Source: an uncultured Oscillospiraceae bacterium
GTDB lineage: Bacteria; Bacillota; Clostridia; Oscillospirales; Oscillospiraceae
Length of the DNA: 64,000 nucleotides
Assembly: GCA_949841355.1 (NCBI GenBank)
Contig: CATKZP010000003.1
Span: forward strand, 1 to 64,000
Reading direction: 5' to 3'
Each line of letters begins with the position of its first letter. Within the stretch, counting starts at the first letter, position 1. This document shows positions 47,031 to 56,431 of this stretch, piece by piece. A program made the translations under genes and the position numbers. The notes beneath the pieces are model-generated. The model worked only from the letters and a program-made list of their open reading frames with translations. It searched no databases and was not told where the DNA came from.

Positions 47031-47073
47031 ACAGCGCAAAGCCTCCGCACGTTGGAGGCTTTGCGCTGTTTTA
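47031..47073 (+). terminator. Terminator of cysK
   Basis: A 16-bp perfect stem, 47031-47046 with 47054-47069, then TTTT. Confidence 0.9.
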
Positions 47074-47104
47074 AAAAAATTTACCGCTTCGGGCAAAATA
47101 ACAG

Positions 47105-47133
47105 GTGTCAAACTGCGTCCAATGATGTATAAT
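47105..47133 (+). promoter_or_regulatory. Candidate promoter of yfmF-yfmH-lgt-folD
   Basis: A perfect TATAAT (47128-47133) with a weak GTGTCA (47105-47110) 17 bases upstream. Confidence 0.5.
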
Positions 47134-47177
47134 ACTGGTTTAGAGCAATTTGCACCAACGAGGAGGAAGGCAAGGCT

Positions 47178-48458
47178 ATGCAGCAGCATTGGAAACGTCT
47201 GGCGGACGGCGTAGAGCTGTCGGTATCTCAGACGGATAAGTTCAAGACCGGCCTGTTGGCCGTGACCCTTACCATACCCCTGCGGGAGGAGACGGCCACT
47301 GCGGGGGCGCTCATCCCGGAAGTGCTGAGCCGGGGCAGCCGGACCCACCCCAATATGGAGCTTCTTTCCGCCGCGTCGGACGCGCTGTATGGCGCGTCTT
47401 TGGGCCCGGCGGTGCGCCAGCGGGGAGAGAGCCAGTGCGTCAGTTTTTTGTGCAGCTTTATCGACGACCGCTATGCCCTGGACGGTTCGGCGGTGCTGGA
47501 ACCCGCCGCCGACTTGATGGGAGAGGTGCTGCTGGACCCCGCGCTTCAGGACGGCGTGTTTCGCCGGGATTATGTGGAGTCGGAGGGAGCCAACCTGGCC
47601 GACCGCATTGAGGCGCGAGTGAACGATAAGCGCGGGTGGGCGATGTTCCGCCTGATCCAGGAGATGTGCGCCGGGGAGGCCTACGCCGTGGATAAGCTGG
47701 GCAGCGCGCAGCGTGCCCGGGCAGCCACGGCCCAATCGCTGTGGGCGGATTACCATGCGCTGCTGTCGGGGGCGAAGGTGAATTTCTACTACGGCGGCGC
47801 GGCCCTGCCGGAGCGGGTGGAGGACGCTGTGCGCCGCGCCTTTGCTCCGTTGCTGACGGGTAGGGACGCCCCGGTGTGCTGCCAAGTGGCGGCGCAGCCA
47901 CAGGGCCCGGTCCGCACGGTGACCGAGGCCATGGACGTGACCCAGGGCAAACTGGCCATGGGCTTTCGGACCGGCGGCGTGACGCTGGCCAGCGATGAAT
48001 TTCCGGCGCTTCTGGTGTGCAATGCCTTGTACGGCGGCAGCGCCAACTCTAAGCTGTTCCTCAACGTGCGGGAAAAGCTGAGCCTGTGCTATTACGCCTC
48101 GTCCATGCTGGACAAGGCGAAGGGACTGATGGCGGTGTCCTCCGGAGTGGAATTTGCCCAGTTCGACCGGGCGCAGGAGGCGATTCTGGCCCAGCTGGAC
48201 GCCATCCGCCGGGGCGGCTTCACCGGGGAGGAGCTCACCGCCGCCATTCGTACGGTGGTCAACGGCCTGCGGGGACGCCGGGACAGCCAGGGGCAGATGG
48301 AGGACGACCGTTTGACAAACCTGCTGTTCCACTCCGCCGCTGGGGAGGGCGAAGCCCTCATTGGCGAGGTGGAAAAGGTCACGGCGGACCAGGTAGTGGA
48401 GGCCGCCCGGCGGCTGAAGCTGGACACGGTTTACCGTCTGACGGGAAAGGAGGGCTGA
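47178..48458 (+). CDS. yfmF: M16-like protein YfmF (inactive partner)
   Basis: A 426-residue protein of the M16 peptidase fold. It lacks the HXXEH zinc motif (that position reads EVLSRGSRTHPNMELL), so it is the inactive half of a pair with YfmH. In Bacillus YfmF is linked to modification of elongation factor P and to protein processing. GGAGGAAGG lies before the ATG. It is four bases from yfmH and then lgt, so the two were probably co-transcribed with lipoprotein maturation genes. Confidence 0.9.
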   Translation: MQQHWKRLADGVELSVSQTDKFKTGLLAVTLTIPLREETATAGALIPEVLSRGSRTHPNMELLSAASDALYGASLGPAVRQRGESQCVSFLCSFIDDRYALDGSAVLEPAADLMGEVLLDPALQDGVFRRDYVESEGANLADRIEARVNDKRGWAMFRLIQEMCAGEAYAVDKLGSAQRARAATAQSLWADYHALLSGAKVNFYYGGAALPERVEDAVRRAFAPLLTGRDAPVCCQVAAQPQGPVRTVTEAMDVTQGKLAMGFRTGGVTLASDEFPALLVCNALYGGSANSKLFLNVREKLSLCYYASSMLDKAKGLMAVSSGVEFAQFDRAQEAILAQLDAIRRGGFTGEELTAAIRTVVNGLRGRRDSQGQMEDDRLTNLLFHSAAGEGEALIGEVEKVTADQVVEAARRLKLDTVYRLTGKEG

Positions 48459-48462
48459 GGCC

Positions 48463-49731
48463 ATGGACAAGCTGGAATACACCGCTCTGGACCAGAGCAT
48501 CCACCACTGCGTCCTGCCCAACGGGCTGAACATCTATGTGGATGTGCGCCCGGAATATGCCAAGCAGTTCGCCTTCTTCGCCACCCGCTACGGGGGGATG
48601 GACCTGCGCTTTCGCGGGGAGGACGGGGAATGGCTGGACACCCCGGCGGGCGTGGCCCATTTCCTGGAGCACAAGACCTTTGACACGGAGGATGGAAACG
48701 CCCTCCAGATCATGGCCGCCAATGGGACAGATCCCAACGCCTTCACCTCTTGGGCGATGACGGGCTATTTTTTCGACGGGGTGCGGGGGTTCGAGGAAAA
48801 TCTGCGCACTCTGCTGTCCTTTGTCTCGGTGCCGTGGTTCACGCCGGAGAGTGTGGATAAGGAGCAGGGCATCATCGCCCAGGAAATCCGCATGTATGAG
48901 GACGACCCTGGGGATGAGGTTTACTGCCGGCTGCTGGAAGCCATGTACGTCCGCCACCCCATCCGGACAAAGGTGGCGGGGACGGTGGAGTCGATTGCCC
49001 AGATCACGGCAGATACGCTTTACCAGTGCCACGGGGCGTTTTACCGGCCGGGGAACATGGTACTGTGCGCGGCGGGGAACATCGACCCCCAGCGGGTGGC
49101 GGATATCGCCCGGGAGGTGCTGCCCGGCGTGCCCGCCCCGGCGGTGGCGGTGGACCACGGGCGGCCTGAGCCGCCGCAGGTGGGGCAGCAGTATGTCCGA
49201 AAGACCATGGCGGTGTCCATGCCCTTGTTTGCGCTGGGCTTTAAGGGCACGCCGGCGCAGGAAGGCGGCCTGCGACAGCGGCTGGTGGCGGAACTGGTGT
49301 GTGATGTGCTGTTCAGCTCATCCGCGCCGCTTTACAGCCGCCTCTATGAGCAGGGGCTTATCAATAGCTCCTTCAACAGCTGTTACAGCGCCGCCCCCGG
49401 CTGCGCGTGGATCATGGCGGAGGGAGAGAGCCGCGACCCGGAGCGGGTACGGGCCGAGGTGCTCCAGGAGGCCGCCCGCCTGGGACGGGAGGGCATTGAC
49501 CAGCAGCTGTGGGACAGGCTGAAGAACGCGGCCTACGGCGCCATGGTGCGCCACCTCAATTCCATGGAGGACACGTGCATTGAGCTGGCCGAGGCCCACT
49601 TCAAAGGGGAGGACTATCTCAGCTTCCCCCAGGTGTTCCAGAGCATTGAGCGCGCCGACGGCGAGGCGCTGCTGCGGGAGTGGTGCGTTGAGAGCAGGAC
49701 GGCCCTGTCGGTGGTCGCGCCGGAAGACTGA
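48463..49731 (+). CDS. yfmH: M16 zinc peptidase YfmH
   Basis: A 422-residue metallopeptidase of the M16B group. The inverted zinc motif is HFLEH at about residues 67-71 (VAHFLEHKTFD), with the third ligand Glu in QEIRMYEDDPGDEVY about 76 residues later. It forms the active half of a heterodimer with YfmF. A GGAGGGC site precedes the ATG. Its physiological substrate is uncertain. Confidence 0.93.
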   Translation: MDKLEYTALDQSIHHCVLPNGLNIYVDVRPEYAKQFAFFATRYGGMDLRFRGEDGEWLDTPAGVAHFLEHKTFDTEDGNALQIMAANGTDPNAFTSWAMTGYFFDGVRGFEENLRTLLSFVSVPWFTPESVDKEQGIIAQEIRMYEDDPGDEVYCRLLEAMYVRHPIRTKVAGTVESIAQITADTLYQCHGAFYRPGNMVLCAAGNIDPQRVADIAREVLPGVPAPAVAVDHGRPEPPQVGQQYVRKTMAVSMPLFALGFKGTPAQEGGLRQRLVAELVCDVLFSSSAPLYSRLYEQGLINSSFNSCYSAAPGCAWIMAEGESRDPERVRAEVLQEAARLGREGIDQQLWDRLKNAAYGAMVRHLNSMEDTCIELAEAHFKGEDYLSFPQVFQSIERADGEALLREWCVESRTALSVVAPED

Positions 49732-49747
49732 ACAGATAGAAAGAAGA

Positions 49748-50785
49748 ATGACCATGACAAACACTGTCTTTTTCCCTGGGCTGGGGCTTGAGTTTGAGCT
49801 GAACCGGGTTGCGTTCACCGTATTCGGCCACAACATCTATTGGTACGGCGTCATCATTACCTGCGGCTTCCTGCTGGCGGTGGCGTATGGCCTGTATATC
49901 ACGCCCCGGTTCGGCATGGACCCGGATAAGGTCACGGACGCCATTTTTGTGGTGGTGCCCATGGCCATCATCGGCGCCCGGCTGTATTATGTGATCTTTA
50001 ACCCTGCGGTGTGCTTCAACGCGGACGGGTCCTTCAGCTTTCTGAAGATGGTCGCGTTTTGGGATGGAGGGCTGGCTATCTACGGCGGCGTGATCGCCAC
50101 GGTAGTCACTGCCCTGATCTACTGCAAGGTGCGGAAGATTGATTTCTGGAGCGGCATGGACGTCACCGTCTACGGCCTGCTCATCGGGCAGCTCGTCGGG
50201 CGCTGGGGAAATTTCGTCAATGTGGAGGCATACGGAGCCATCACCGACCTGCCCTGGCGGATGTGTTCCAGCTCCATCGCCAGCGAGCTGTGGCGAGACG
50301 GCTTTTTGGAGTCCGAGCAGATGTATCAGAGGGTGCTGAACGGAGAGCTGGGCGTTCACCCCACCTTCCTCTACGAGTCGCTGTGGAATCTGCTGGGCCT
50401 CGTGCTGCTGATCCTGCTGATGAAGCGGGGCAGAAAGTTCAATGGGCAGATGTTCCTCAGCTATGTGATCTGGTACGGTGTGGGCCGGGCGGTGATTGAG
50501 GGACTGCGCACCGACAGTCTGTATTTCTTCGGCACTGCCATCCGCTCGTCTCAGATGCTGGGTATCGTGTCGGCGGCGGTGGGTATTGGATTGTATGTCC
50601 TGCGGCGCAGGACCTCCGGGCCCGTCCTGCCGCCCTTCCGGCCAGCAGCGGAGGCGGAAGGCGGAGCGGAGACGGCCGGAAGCGTTTCAACCGCAGAGAA
50701 CATAGCAACGGCAGGCCCCGCGGAGTCCACGGGTACGCAGGAAGAGAACAAGGAGGAGAACAGCAATGGCGGCGACACGAATTGA
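49748..50785 (+). CDS. lgt: Prolipoprotein diacylglyceryl transferase with a long C-terminal tail
   Basis: A 345-residue membrane enzyme that attaches diacylglycerol to the lipobox cysteine. The membrane part has YWYGVIITCGFLLAVAYGLY, the catalytic signature GLLIGQLVGRWGNFVNVEAYG and HPTFLYESLWNLLGL. The last 60 or so residues after RRRTSGPVLPP are a low-complexity Ala/Glu/Gly/Thr tail not needed for the family. The start is ATG 49748 (another ATG follows at 49754). Its end overlaps folD by 20 bases, so the tail covers the ribosome site of folD. Confidence 0.94.
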   Translation: MTMTNTVFFPGLGLEFELNRVAFTVFGHNIYWYGVIITCGFLLAVAYGLYITPRFGMDPDKVTDAIFVVVPMAIIGARLYYVIFNPAVCFNADGSFSFLKMVAFWDGGLAIYGGVIATVVTALIYCKVRKIDFWSGMDVTVYGLLIGQLVGRWGNFVNVEAYGAITDLPWRMCSSSIASELWRDGFLESEQMYQRVLNGELGVHPTFLYESLWNLLGLVLLILLMKRGRKFNGQMFLSYVIWYGVGRAVIEGLRTDSLYFFGTAIRSSQMLGIVSAAVGIGLYVLRRRTSGPVLPPFRPAAEAEGGAETAGSVSTAENIATAGPAESTGTQEENKEENSNGGDTN

Positions 50786-51614
50786 CGGCAAGGCCCTGGC
50801 GGCCAAACTGAAGGAGCAGGTCCGGGAAGAGGCGGCGGCCCTGCCCCGAAAGCCCGGGCTGGCGGTGATTTTGGTGGGGGACGACCCCGCCTCCCGAGTG
50901 TATGTGACCAGCAAGCGCAAGGACTGCGAGGAGTGCGGTTTTTACAGCGAGGAATACGCCCTCCCCGCCGGCACCACGCAAAAGAGCTTGCTGGAGTTGG
51001 TGGAAGAGCTGAACGGCAGGGAGAATATCGACGGCATTCTGGTACAGCTTCCTCTGCCCAAGGGACTGGATGAGCGGGAGGTGCTGCTGGCCATCGACCC
51101 GGCCAAGGATGTGGACTGCTTCCACCCCTATAATGTGGGCCAGCTCACCATTGGTGCGCCAGTGTTCCAGCCCTGCACCCCCGGCGGCGTAATGGAGATG
51201 CTCCAGGAGTATCACATCGACCCGGCGGGAAAGCGGTGCGTGGTGCTGGGCCGGTCCAACATCGTGGGCAAGCCCATGGCCCTGCTGCTGCTCCATGCCA
51301 ACGGCACGGTGGCGGTGTGCCACTCCAAAACGCCGGATTTGAAGGAACTGGCGGCTAGCGCGGACATACTGGTGTCCGCCGTGGGCAGGACGGGGCTGGT
51401 CACCGCCGATATGGTGAAGGAGGGTGCGGTGGTCATCGACGTGGCCATGAACCGAAACGAGGCGGGCAAGCTGTGCGGCGACGTGTGCTTTGAAGAGGCG
51501 GCGGAGAAGGCCGCTTACATCACCCCGGTGCCCGGCGGCGTGGGGCCAATGACCCGGGCCATGCTGATGAAAAACACCCTGACGGCGGCGAAGCTGCACC
51601 AGGGTGTGAAGTAA
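50766..51614 (+). CDS. folD: Methylene-THF dehydrogenase / cyclohydrolase
   Basis: Bifunctional one-carbon enzyme that links methylene- and formyl-tetrahydrofolate. The 282-residue protein has YVTSKRKDCEECG (catalytic Lys), DGILVQLPLPKG, the GRSNIVGKPM nucleotide motif and PVPGGVGPMTRAMLM at the end. AGGAGG lies upstream, inside lgt. It ends the yfmF-yfmH-lgt-folD series. Together with glyA further on it covers one-carbon supply. Confidence 0.97.
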   Translation: MAATRIDGKALAAKLKEQVREEAAALPRKPGLAVILVGDDPASRVYVTSKRKDCEECGFYSEEYALPAGTTQKSLLELVEELNGRENIDGILVQLPLPKGLDEREVLLAIDPAKDVDCFHPYNVGQLTIGAPVFQPCTPGGVMEMLQEYHIDPAGKRCVVLGRSNIVGKPMALLLLHANGTVAVCHSKTPDLKELAASADILVSAVGRTGLVTADMVKEGAVVIDVAMNRNEAGKLCGDVCFEEAAEKAAYITPVPGGVGPMTRAMLMKNTLTAAKLHQGVK

Positions 51615-51650
51615 AAAATGAGCGCCCAGCCGAGATCCCGGCTGGGCGCT
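51615..51650. terminator. Terminator between folD and the VanZ-like gene
   Basis: AGCGCCCAGCCG (51621-51632) pairs with CGGCTGGGCGCT (51639-51650). On the minus strand it is followed by CATTTTTT, so it fits the VanZ-like gene best and may act for folD too. Confidence 0.75.
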
Positions 51651-51655
51651 TGTCA

Positions 51656-52216
51656 TCAGGAGCGCAGGGCGGCGGTCTGCCTGGGCAGGAGAATCTGGAC
51701 GGGGAGGGAGAGCAGCGCCCCGATCAGCACCCCCAGGAAATTGAGGAAGATGTCGTCCACGTCAAAGCTGCGCCCGGTGAGGGGCTGGAGCAGTTCAATA
51801 GACAGGATGAGGGCCAGTCCCGCGGGCAGTACCCGCAGCCCACGCAGCTTTTCCCAGAGCAGAGGGGCCAGGACACCAAAGGGGATCAGCATGAGCACGT
51901 TTCCCGTCATCATGGCCCACACCCAGTTTCCGGCGGCGTACTCGCCCCGGGCCATGGCGAGGATGGTGGAATTGAACTCATAGCGGCCGACCGCCCCCGG
52001 CATAAAGTGGAAGGGGAGGAAGGTGATCGCCAGCACCGTGCAGAGGTACAGCGCGAACAAGGCAAGGCCCGCCTCGTGGGGGATGGACCGCCGGGTGAGC
52101 ACTCCCCTGCGGCATAGGAGGTGCCGGAAAAACAGGAATAGAGCGCCCCCGGCCAGCAGGGCGGGCAGCTGTTCCTGGGCGAAGGAGAGGGCGTAGTCGA
52201 AGAGCATGGACAGCAT
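51656..52216 (-). CDS. VanZ-like membrane protein
   Basis: A 186-residue protein with about four membrane helices and the VanZ-fold features: ITFLPFHFMPG, NVLMLIPFGVLAPLLW and LSIELLQPLTGRSFDVDDIFLNFLGVLIGAL. The last motif, with the ELLQ...R.FDVDDIxLN form, is diagnostic. VanZ itself gives low teicoplanin resistance, but most relatives have unknown function. A GGAGGAAT site precedes its ATG. Confidence 0.9.
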   Translation of the reverse strand: MLSMLFDYALSFAQEQLPALLAGGALFLFFRHLLCRRGVLTRRSIPHEAGLALFALYLCTVLAITFLPFHFMPGAVGRYEFNSTILAMARGEYAAGNWVWAMMTGNVLMLIPFGVLAPLLWEKLRGLRVLPAGLALILSIELLQPLTGRSFDVDDIFLNFLGVLIGALLSLPVQILLPRQTAALRS

Positions 52217-52280
52217 GGGCGATTCCTCCTTTTCCCCTAAAATAACACAAAATCTTTAAGAAAAAGGGAAGGCCGCCTTA

Positions 52281-52925
52281 TCATTTTTTGAATTCCGACC
52301 TGGCGTACCTGCACCAAGAGGCGAGGGTGCAGCTTCCGCACATGGCCTTCCTTGCTGTGCACACCGCCCGGCCGTGGAGCACCATCCGATGGCAGAAGTT
52401 ATTGGACTCCTCCGGCGGCAGGATTTTGCGCAGCTGCTGCTCCACCTTGGCGGGGTCCTTCGTTCCGTCCGTCAGCCCCAGCCGCCCGGTGATGCGGATG
52501 CAGTGGGTGTCCGCCACCACCACGCCGGGGGTGTTGTGTATGTCGCCCAGAATGAGATTAGCTGTTTTGCGGCCCACGCCGGGCAAGCGCAGCAGGTCCT
52601 CCATGGTCCCCGGCACCTTGCCGCCGTATTCGCTGAGCAGCATCTGGGCGCATAGCACCAGGTCCCGGCTTTTGCCCCGGAAGAAGCCGCAGGAGTGGAT
52701 GTACTGTCCCACCTCTTCCGGGTCCGCCTGCGCGAAAGCCTCCAGGGTGGGGAAGCGCTCATATAGGGCGGGGGTGACCTTGTTCACCCGCTCGTCGGTG
52801 CATTGGGCGGACAGACGCACGGCGAACAGGAGCTCGTAGTCCTTTTCATATTGCAGGGAGCACAGGGAATCAGGATACAGCTCCTTCAGGGTGCCGACAA
52901 TGGCGGCGACGTTTTCTTTTTTCAT
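52281..52925 (-). CDS. nth: Endonuclease III
   Basis: Base-excision DNA glycosylase / AP lyase for oxidised pyrimidines. The 214-residue protein has the helix-hairpin-helix LPGVGRKTANLIL with the catalytic Lys, the catalytic Asp in VVVADTHCIRI and the C-terminal [4Fe-4S] cluster (CTARKAMCGSCTLASWC, spacing C-X6-C-X2-C-X5-C). ATG 52925 follows GTGAGGTGAG; an upstream in-frame ATG at 53018 lies in the glyA promoter region and is rejected. It diverges from glyA. Confidence 0.96.
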   Translation of the reverse strand: MKKENVAAIVGTLKELYPDSLCSLQYEKDYELLFAVRLSAQCTDERVNKVTPALYERFPTLEAFAQADPEEVGQYIHSCGFFRGKSRDLVLCAQMLLSEYGGKVPGTMEDLLRLPGVGRKTANLILGDIHNTPGVVVADTHCIRITGRLGLTDGTKDPAKVEQQLRKILPPEESNNFCHRMVLHGRAVCTARKAMCGSCTLASWCRYARSEFKK

Positions 52926-52997
52926 GGAACTCACCTCACTGGATAGGATACCACAAAAAACGCCAAAAAGCGAGACTGTTTTTTCAGCAGGTGACAG

Positions 52998-53026
52998 TTG
53001 TGCTTTGACGGAAAACATTGTATAAT
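52998..53026 (+). promoter_or_regulatory. Candidate promoter of glyA
   Basis: A perfect TATAAT (53021-53026) with TTGTGC (52998-53003) 17 bases upstream. Confidence 0.55.
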
Positions 53027-53062
53027 AAAAGGGATCAAAATTTGGAAAGGCGGAGACACAAA

Positions 53063-54310
53063 ATGGTTTTAGAGTATATGGATTTCGTATCTAAGCATGA
53101 TCCCGAGCTGGGCGCGGCTATCCGGGCGGAGTACCAGCGCCAGTGCGACAACATTGAGCTGATCGCGTCGGAGAACATCGTATCCGAGGCCGTGCTGGCC
53201 GCCATGGGTAGCGTGCTCACCAACAAGTACGCGGAGGGGTATCCCGGCAAGCGGTATTACGGCGGGTGCCAGTGCGTGGACGTGGCGGAAAACCTGGCCA
53301 TTGAGCGGGCGTGCAAGCTGTTTGGCGCGAACTTTGCCAACGTTCAGCCCCACTCCGGCGCCCAGGCCAACTACGCCGTCTATATGGCTCTGTGCCAGCC
53401 CGGGGACACGGTGCTGGGCATGAACCTGGATCACGGCGGGCACCTGACCCACGGCAGCCCCGTGAACTTCTCCGGCAAATATTTCAAGATGGTGTCCTAC
53501 GGTGTGAACGAGGAAACCGGTGTCATCGACTACGACGAGGTGGAGCGCATCGCCAAGGAGTGCAGGCCCCGTATGATTATCGCGGGCGCGTCCGCCTATC
53601 CCCGGGTGATCGACTTCAAGCGCTTCCGCGAGATCGCAGATGAGGTGGAGGCGTATCTGTGGGTGGATATGGCCCACATCGCCGGCCTTGTGGCGGCGGG
53701 GCTGCACCCCTCGCCCATCCCCTACGCCCACGTCACCTCCACTACCACCCACAAGACCCTGCGGGGCCCCCGGGGCGGCATGCTGCTTACCAACGACGAG
53801 GACTTGGCCAAGAAGCTCAATTCCGCCATCTTCCCCGGTTCCCAGGGCGGCCCGCTGATGCACGTTATCGCCGCCAAGGCGGTGGCTCTGGGCGAGGCGC
53901 TTGCCCCCGAGTTCAAAATGTACCAGGAGCAGATTGTGAAAAACTCCGCCGCGCTGGCCCAGGGGCTGATGAAGCGGGGGATGAAGCTGGTGTCCGGCGG
54001 CACGGACAACCACCTGTCCCTCATCGACCTGCGGGACCTGGGCGAGCTCACCGGCAAGGAGCTGGAGCGCCGCCTGGATGAGGTGCGCATCACCGCGAAC
54101 AAAAACAAGGTGCCCGGCGATCCCCGCTCTCCCTTCCAGACCAGCGGCCTGCGGGTGGGCAGTCCCGCCGTCACCAGCCGCGGCTTTGTGGAGGCGGATA
54201 TGGACCAGGTGGCGGAGTATATCGCCCTGGCGGCCACCGACTTTGAGGCCAAGGCGGAGTATATCCGCGCCGGTGTGGCGGAGCTGACGGTCAAATACCC
54301 GATTTACTGA
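53063..54310 (+). CDS. glyA: Serine hydroxymethyltransferase
   Basis: PLP enzyme interconverting serine and glycine with methylene-THF. The 415-residue protein has [21 protein letters not shown], the [11 protein letters not shown] stretch and the PLP lysine in [18 protein letters not shown] 53063 follows AAAGGCGGAG; the frame upstream of it contains the -10 promoter. It provides one-carbon units for folD. Confidence 0.97.
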   Translation: MVLEYMDFVSKHDPELGAAIRAEYQRQCDNIELIASENIVSEAVLAAMGSVLTNKYAEGYPGKRYYGGCQCVDVAENLAIERACKLFGANFANVQPHSGAQANYAVYMALCQPGDTVLGMNLDHGGHLTHGSPVNFSGKYFKMVSYGVNEETGVIDYDEVERIAKECRPRMIIAGASAYPRVIDFKRFREIADEVEAYLWVDMAHIAGLVAAGLHPSPIPYAHVTSTTTHKTLRGPRGGMLLTNDEDLAKKLNSAIFPGSQGGPLMHVIAAKAVALGEALAPEFKMYQEQIVKNSAALAQGLMKRGMKLVSGGTDNHLSLIDLRDLGELTGKELERRLDEVRITANKNKVPGDPRSPFQTSGLRVGSPAVTSRGFVEADMDQVAEYIALAATDFEAKAEYIRAGVAELTVKYPIY

Positions 54311-54331
54311 GCGGCTTGAAAGGAAAAAACC

Positions 54332-54823
54332 ATGACATTTGAGCGGATCACCAGCCTGAACCGGCCCCTAGTCAACCAATTTTTGGAGCGGCACTGGTTT
54401 ACCACAACTATGATTGTGCGCGGAGAAGAAATTGATATGACGAAGGTGGACGGGTTTTACCTGGCGGAGGACGGGGCCATTCTGGCCCTGCTGACCTATA
54501 CCGTCTATGACGGCGTGCTGGAAATTATTTCTCTGGACAGCTTGAGGGAGAACCAGGGGATCGGTACCGCGCTAGTTGAGGCCGCAGTCCGGGAGGCCGG
54601 GAAGCAGGGGTGCTCAAAGGTCGTGCTCATCACAACCAATGATAATGTGGACGCGATGCGGTTTTATCAAAAGCGGGGCTTTGATATGGCGCGGCTCTTC
54701 CGCAACGCGTTGGACCGGTCCAGGCAGTTGAAGCCGGAGATCCCTCTGATCGGGGAGCACGGAATTGCTCTGCGCCATGAAATTGAATTTGAACGGGTTC
54801 TGGACACCGGGAAAAGGAATTGA
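54332..54823 (+). CDS. GNAT family N-acetyltransferase
   Basis: A 163-residue acetyl-CoA-dependent transferase. Motif A is SLRENQGIGTALVEAAVREA, preceded by the EIISLDS strand and followed by a NVDAMRFYQKRGF motif B. A 24-base gap follows glyA, so it may be read through from glyA. The acceptor is unknown. Codon use is less GC-rich than in neighbouring genes. Confidence 0.87.
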   Translation: MTFERITSLNRPLVNQFLERHWFTTTMIVRGEEIDMTKVDGFYLAEDGAILALLTYTVYDGVLEIISLDSLRENQGIGTALVEAAVREAGKQGCSKVVLITTNDNVDAMRFYQKRGFDMARLFRNALDRSRQLKPEIPLIGEHGIALRHEIEFERVLDTGKRN

Positions 54824-54824
54824 T

Positions 54825-55073
54825 ATGAAATCGGAGCTGACAGCTATCCCCGGCGTGGGGGAAAACATGGCCGCCCATTTGAACGCATTGGGGATTTGGC
54901 GCATTGACGAGCTGAAGGGAAAAGACCCGGAAGCGCTCTACGCCCAGGAGTGCGCTCAGCAGGGCTGCACCGTGGACCGGTGCGTACTCTATGTGTACCG
55001 CCTTGCCGTGGCCTGGGCCGAAGGCAGGATCGAAAGTCCTGAGCAGCTCAAGTGGTGGAACTGGAAAGATTAG
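54825..55073 (+). CDS. Small helix-hairpin-helix protein (Cdd1-like)
   Basis: An 82-residue protein beginning MKSELTAIPGVGENMAAHLN, a helix-hairpin-helix motif, followed by ELKGKDPEALYAQECAQQG and a WAEGRIESPEQLKWWNWKD end. The layout matches the helix-hairpin-helix proteins annotated as Cdd1 or pathogenicity-locus family, of unknown function. AAAGGA precedes ATG 54825, one base after the GNAT gene stop, so the two are co-translated. Confidence 0.8.
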   Translation: MKSELTAIPGVGENMAAHLNALGIWRIDELKGKDPEALYAQECAQQGCTVDRCVLYVYRLAVAWAEGRIESPEQLKWWNWKD

Positions 55074-55089
55074 ACGAATATCCCGGCAG

Positions 55090-55131
55090 AAAAGCGGAGT
55101 TTCTGGATTGATTTCAGAAACTCCGCTTTTT
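55090..55131. terminator. Terminator after the helix-hairpin-helix gene
   Basis: A 16-bp perfect stem, 55090-55105 with 55115-55130, T-run at the end and A-run at the start, so it may act on both strands. Confidence 0.9.
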
Positions 55132-55206
55132 GATTGCAAATCCATAACACACGAAAATAAATCTGCCAAGGGAGGATGTGGAAGCGTCCCGCCGGCGGTT
55201 CCAGTT

Positions 55207-55635
55207 TTATGCCTGAGTTTCGTACCGCTCCATTCCCCACCAATGGGGGATGAGCTCCCCCAGGGTGACGGTTTGGCGGCTGTCATAGTCCACCAGGATC
55301 TCCATGTCCCGGTTTCGCAGGTTCAGCTGCATGAAAAATTCCCGGCAGGCCCCGCATGGCATTCCGCTGCCCCCACCGTAGGGCGGGCGGTCCCGAAAGG
55401 ACACGAGCCGCTTCACTACGGTCTGGCTGCTGCTGAGGTACATATTGAGGGCGGCCACCCGCTCGGCGCACAGGTCCAGCACGCCGGAGCAGCTCTCAAA
55501 GCAGAAGCCGGTAAAGATCTGGCCGTTTTCGCTCTCCAAAGCGCACACCACATGGTGGGCGTAGAGGAACGGGGAGACCTGCTGGGGGTGGTACTGCTCC
55601 CGGGCTCTGGCGCAGAGGGTTTCCCAAATATCCAT
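55207..55635 (-). CDS. Cytidine-deaminase-like protein
   Basis: A 142-residue zinc enzyme of the cytidine deaminase fold. The catalytic Glu and first zinc ligand are in LCAERVAALN, and the second zinc site is SGMPCGACREFFMQL. It also resembles blasticidin-type deaminases. It ends the asd-dapA-dapB series, two bases after dapB, although nucleoside deamination has no evident link with lysine synthesis. Substrate unknown. Confidence 0.85.
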   Translation of the reverse strand: MDIWETLCARAREQYHPQQVSPFLYAHHVVCALESENGQIFTGFCFESCSGVLDLCAERVAALNMYLSSSQTVVKRLVSFRDRPPYGGGSGMPCGACREFFMQLNLRNRDMEILVDYDSRQTVTLGELIPHWWGMERYETQA

Positions 55636-55637
55636 GG

Positions 55638-56408
55638 CTACCGGCCTCCCTCTCCGGCGATGAGGTGGGACATGTCGTACAATCCCGGCGCGTCCACTCC
55701 GGCCAGGAATTTGGCGGCCTTCACCGCCCCAACGGCGAACACCTCCCGGCTGGCGGCGCGGTGGGTGAGCTCAATCACCTCGTCCCGCCCGGCGAACACC
55801 ACGGTGTGGTCGCCCACAATGGTGCCCCCCCGGAGAGAGGCGATGCCGATTTCCTGCGTATCCCTGGGCTTGCGGACGCTGTGGCGGTCATAGGTGAGCT
55901 GGGCCTCGTAGGGCAGGGCCCCGGCGGCGGCGTCAGCCAGCATCAGGGCGGTGCCGCTGGGAGCGTCCAGCTTGCGGCGGTGGTGGCGCTCCTCGATCTC
56001 CACGTCGAAATCCTCCCCCAGCAGGGCGGCCGCCCGGCGCACCAGGTCCATAAGCACGTTAATGCCCAGAGACATGTTGGCGGAGCGGAAGATGGGGATG
56101 GACCGGGCCGCAGCCTCAATCTGGATCAGCTGTTCCTGGGTGTAGCCTGTGGTGGCCAGCACCGCGGGGAGCTTGCGCGCGGTGCAGAACTCCAGCAGAG
56201 GGCCCAGGGCGGCGGGGTGGGAGAAGTCGATGACAGCATCTGCCTCCACATTACAGGCGGCGGGGGTGGAGAATACGGGGAAGCCCTCCATGGGCTGGGC
56301 GAGCAGGTCGATGCCAGCTGCGGCTTCCGCGTCCGGATCGTTGGCGCATATGTCCGCCACCACTCGGCCCATGTGGCCGCAGCAGCCGGAAATGATAATC
56401 TTTTGCAT
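55638..56408 (-). CDS. dapB: 4-hydroxy-tetrahydrodipicolinate reductase
   Basis: NAD(P)H reductase, the second step of the branch to diaminopimelate. The 256-residue protein has IIISGCCGHMGRVVAD, the ATTGYTQEQ turn and the catalytic signature EIEERHHRRKLDAPSGTA. It follows dapA by 23 bases and is followed by a deaminase-like gene. Confidence 0.95.
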   Translation of the reverse strand: MQKIIISGCCGHMGRVVADICANDPDAEAAAGIDLLAQPMEGFPVFSTPAACNVEADAVIDFSHPAALGPLLEFCTARKLPAVLATTGYTQEQLIQIEAAARSIPIFRSANMSLGINVLMDLVRRAAALLGEDFDVEIEERHHRRKLDAPSGTALMLADAAAGALPYEAQLTYDRHSVRKPRDTQEIGIASLRGGTIVGDHTVVFAGRDEVIELTHRAASREVFAVGAVKAAKFLAGVDAPGLYDMSHLIAGEGGR

Positions 56409-56431
56409 GAAAACAGCTCCTTATTGGCGGG

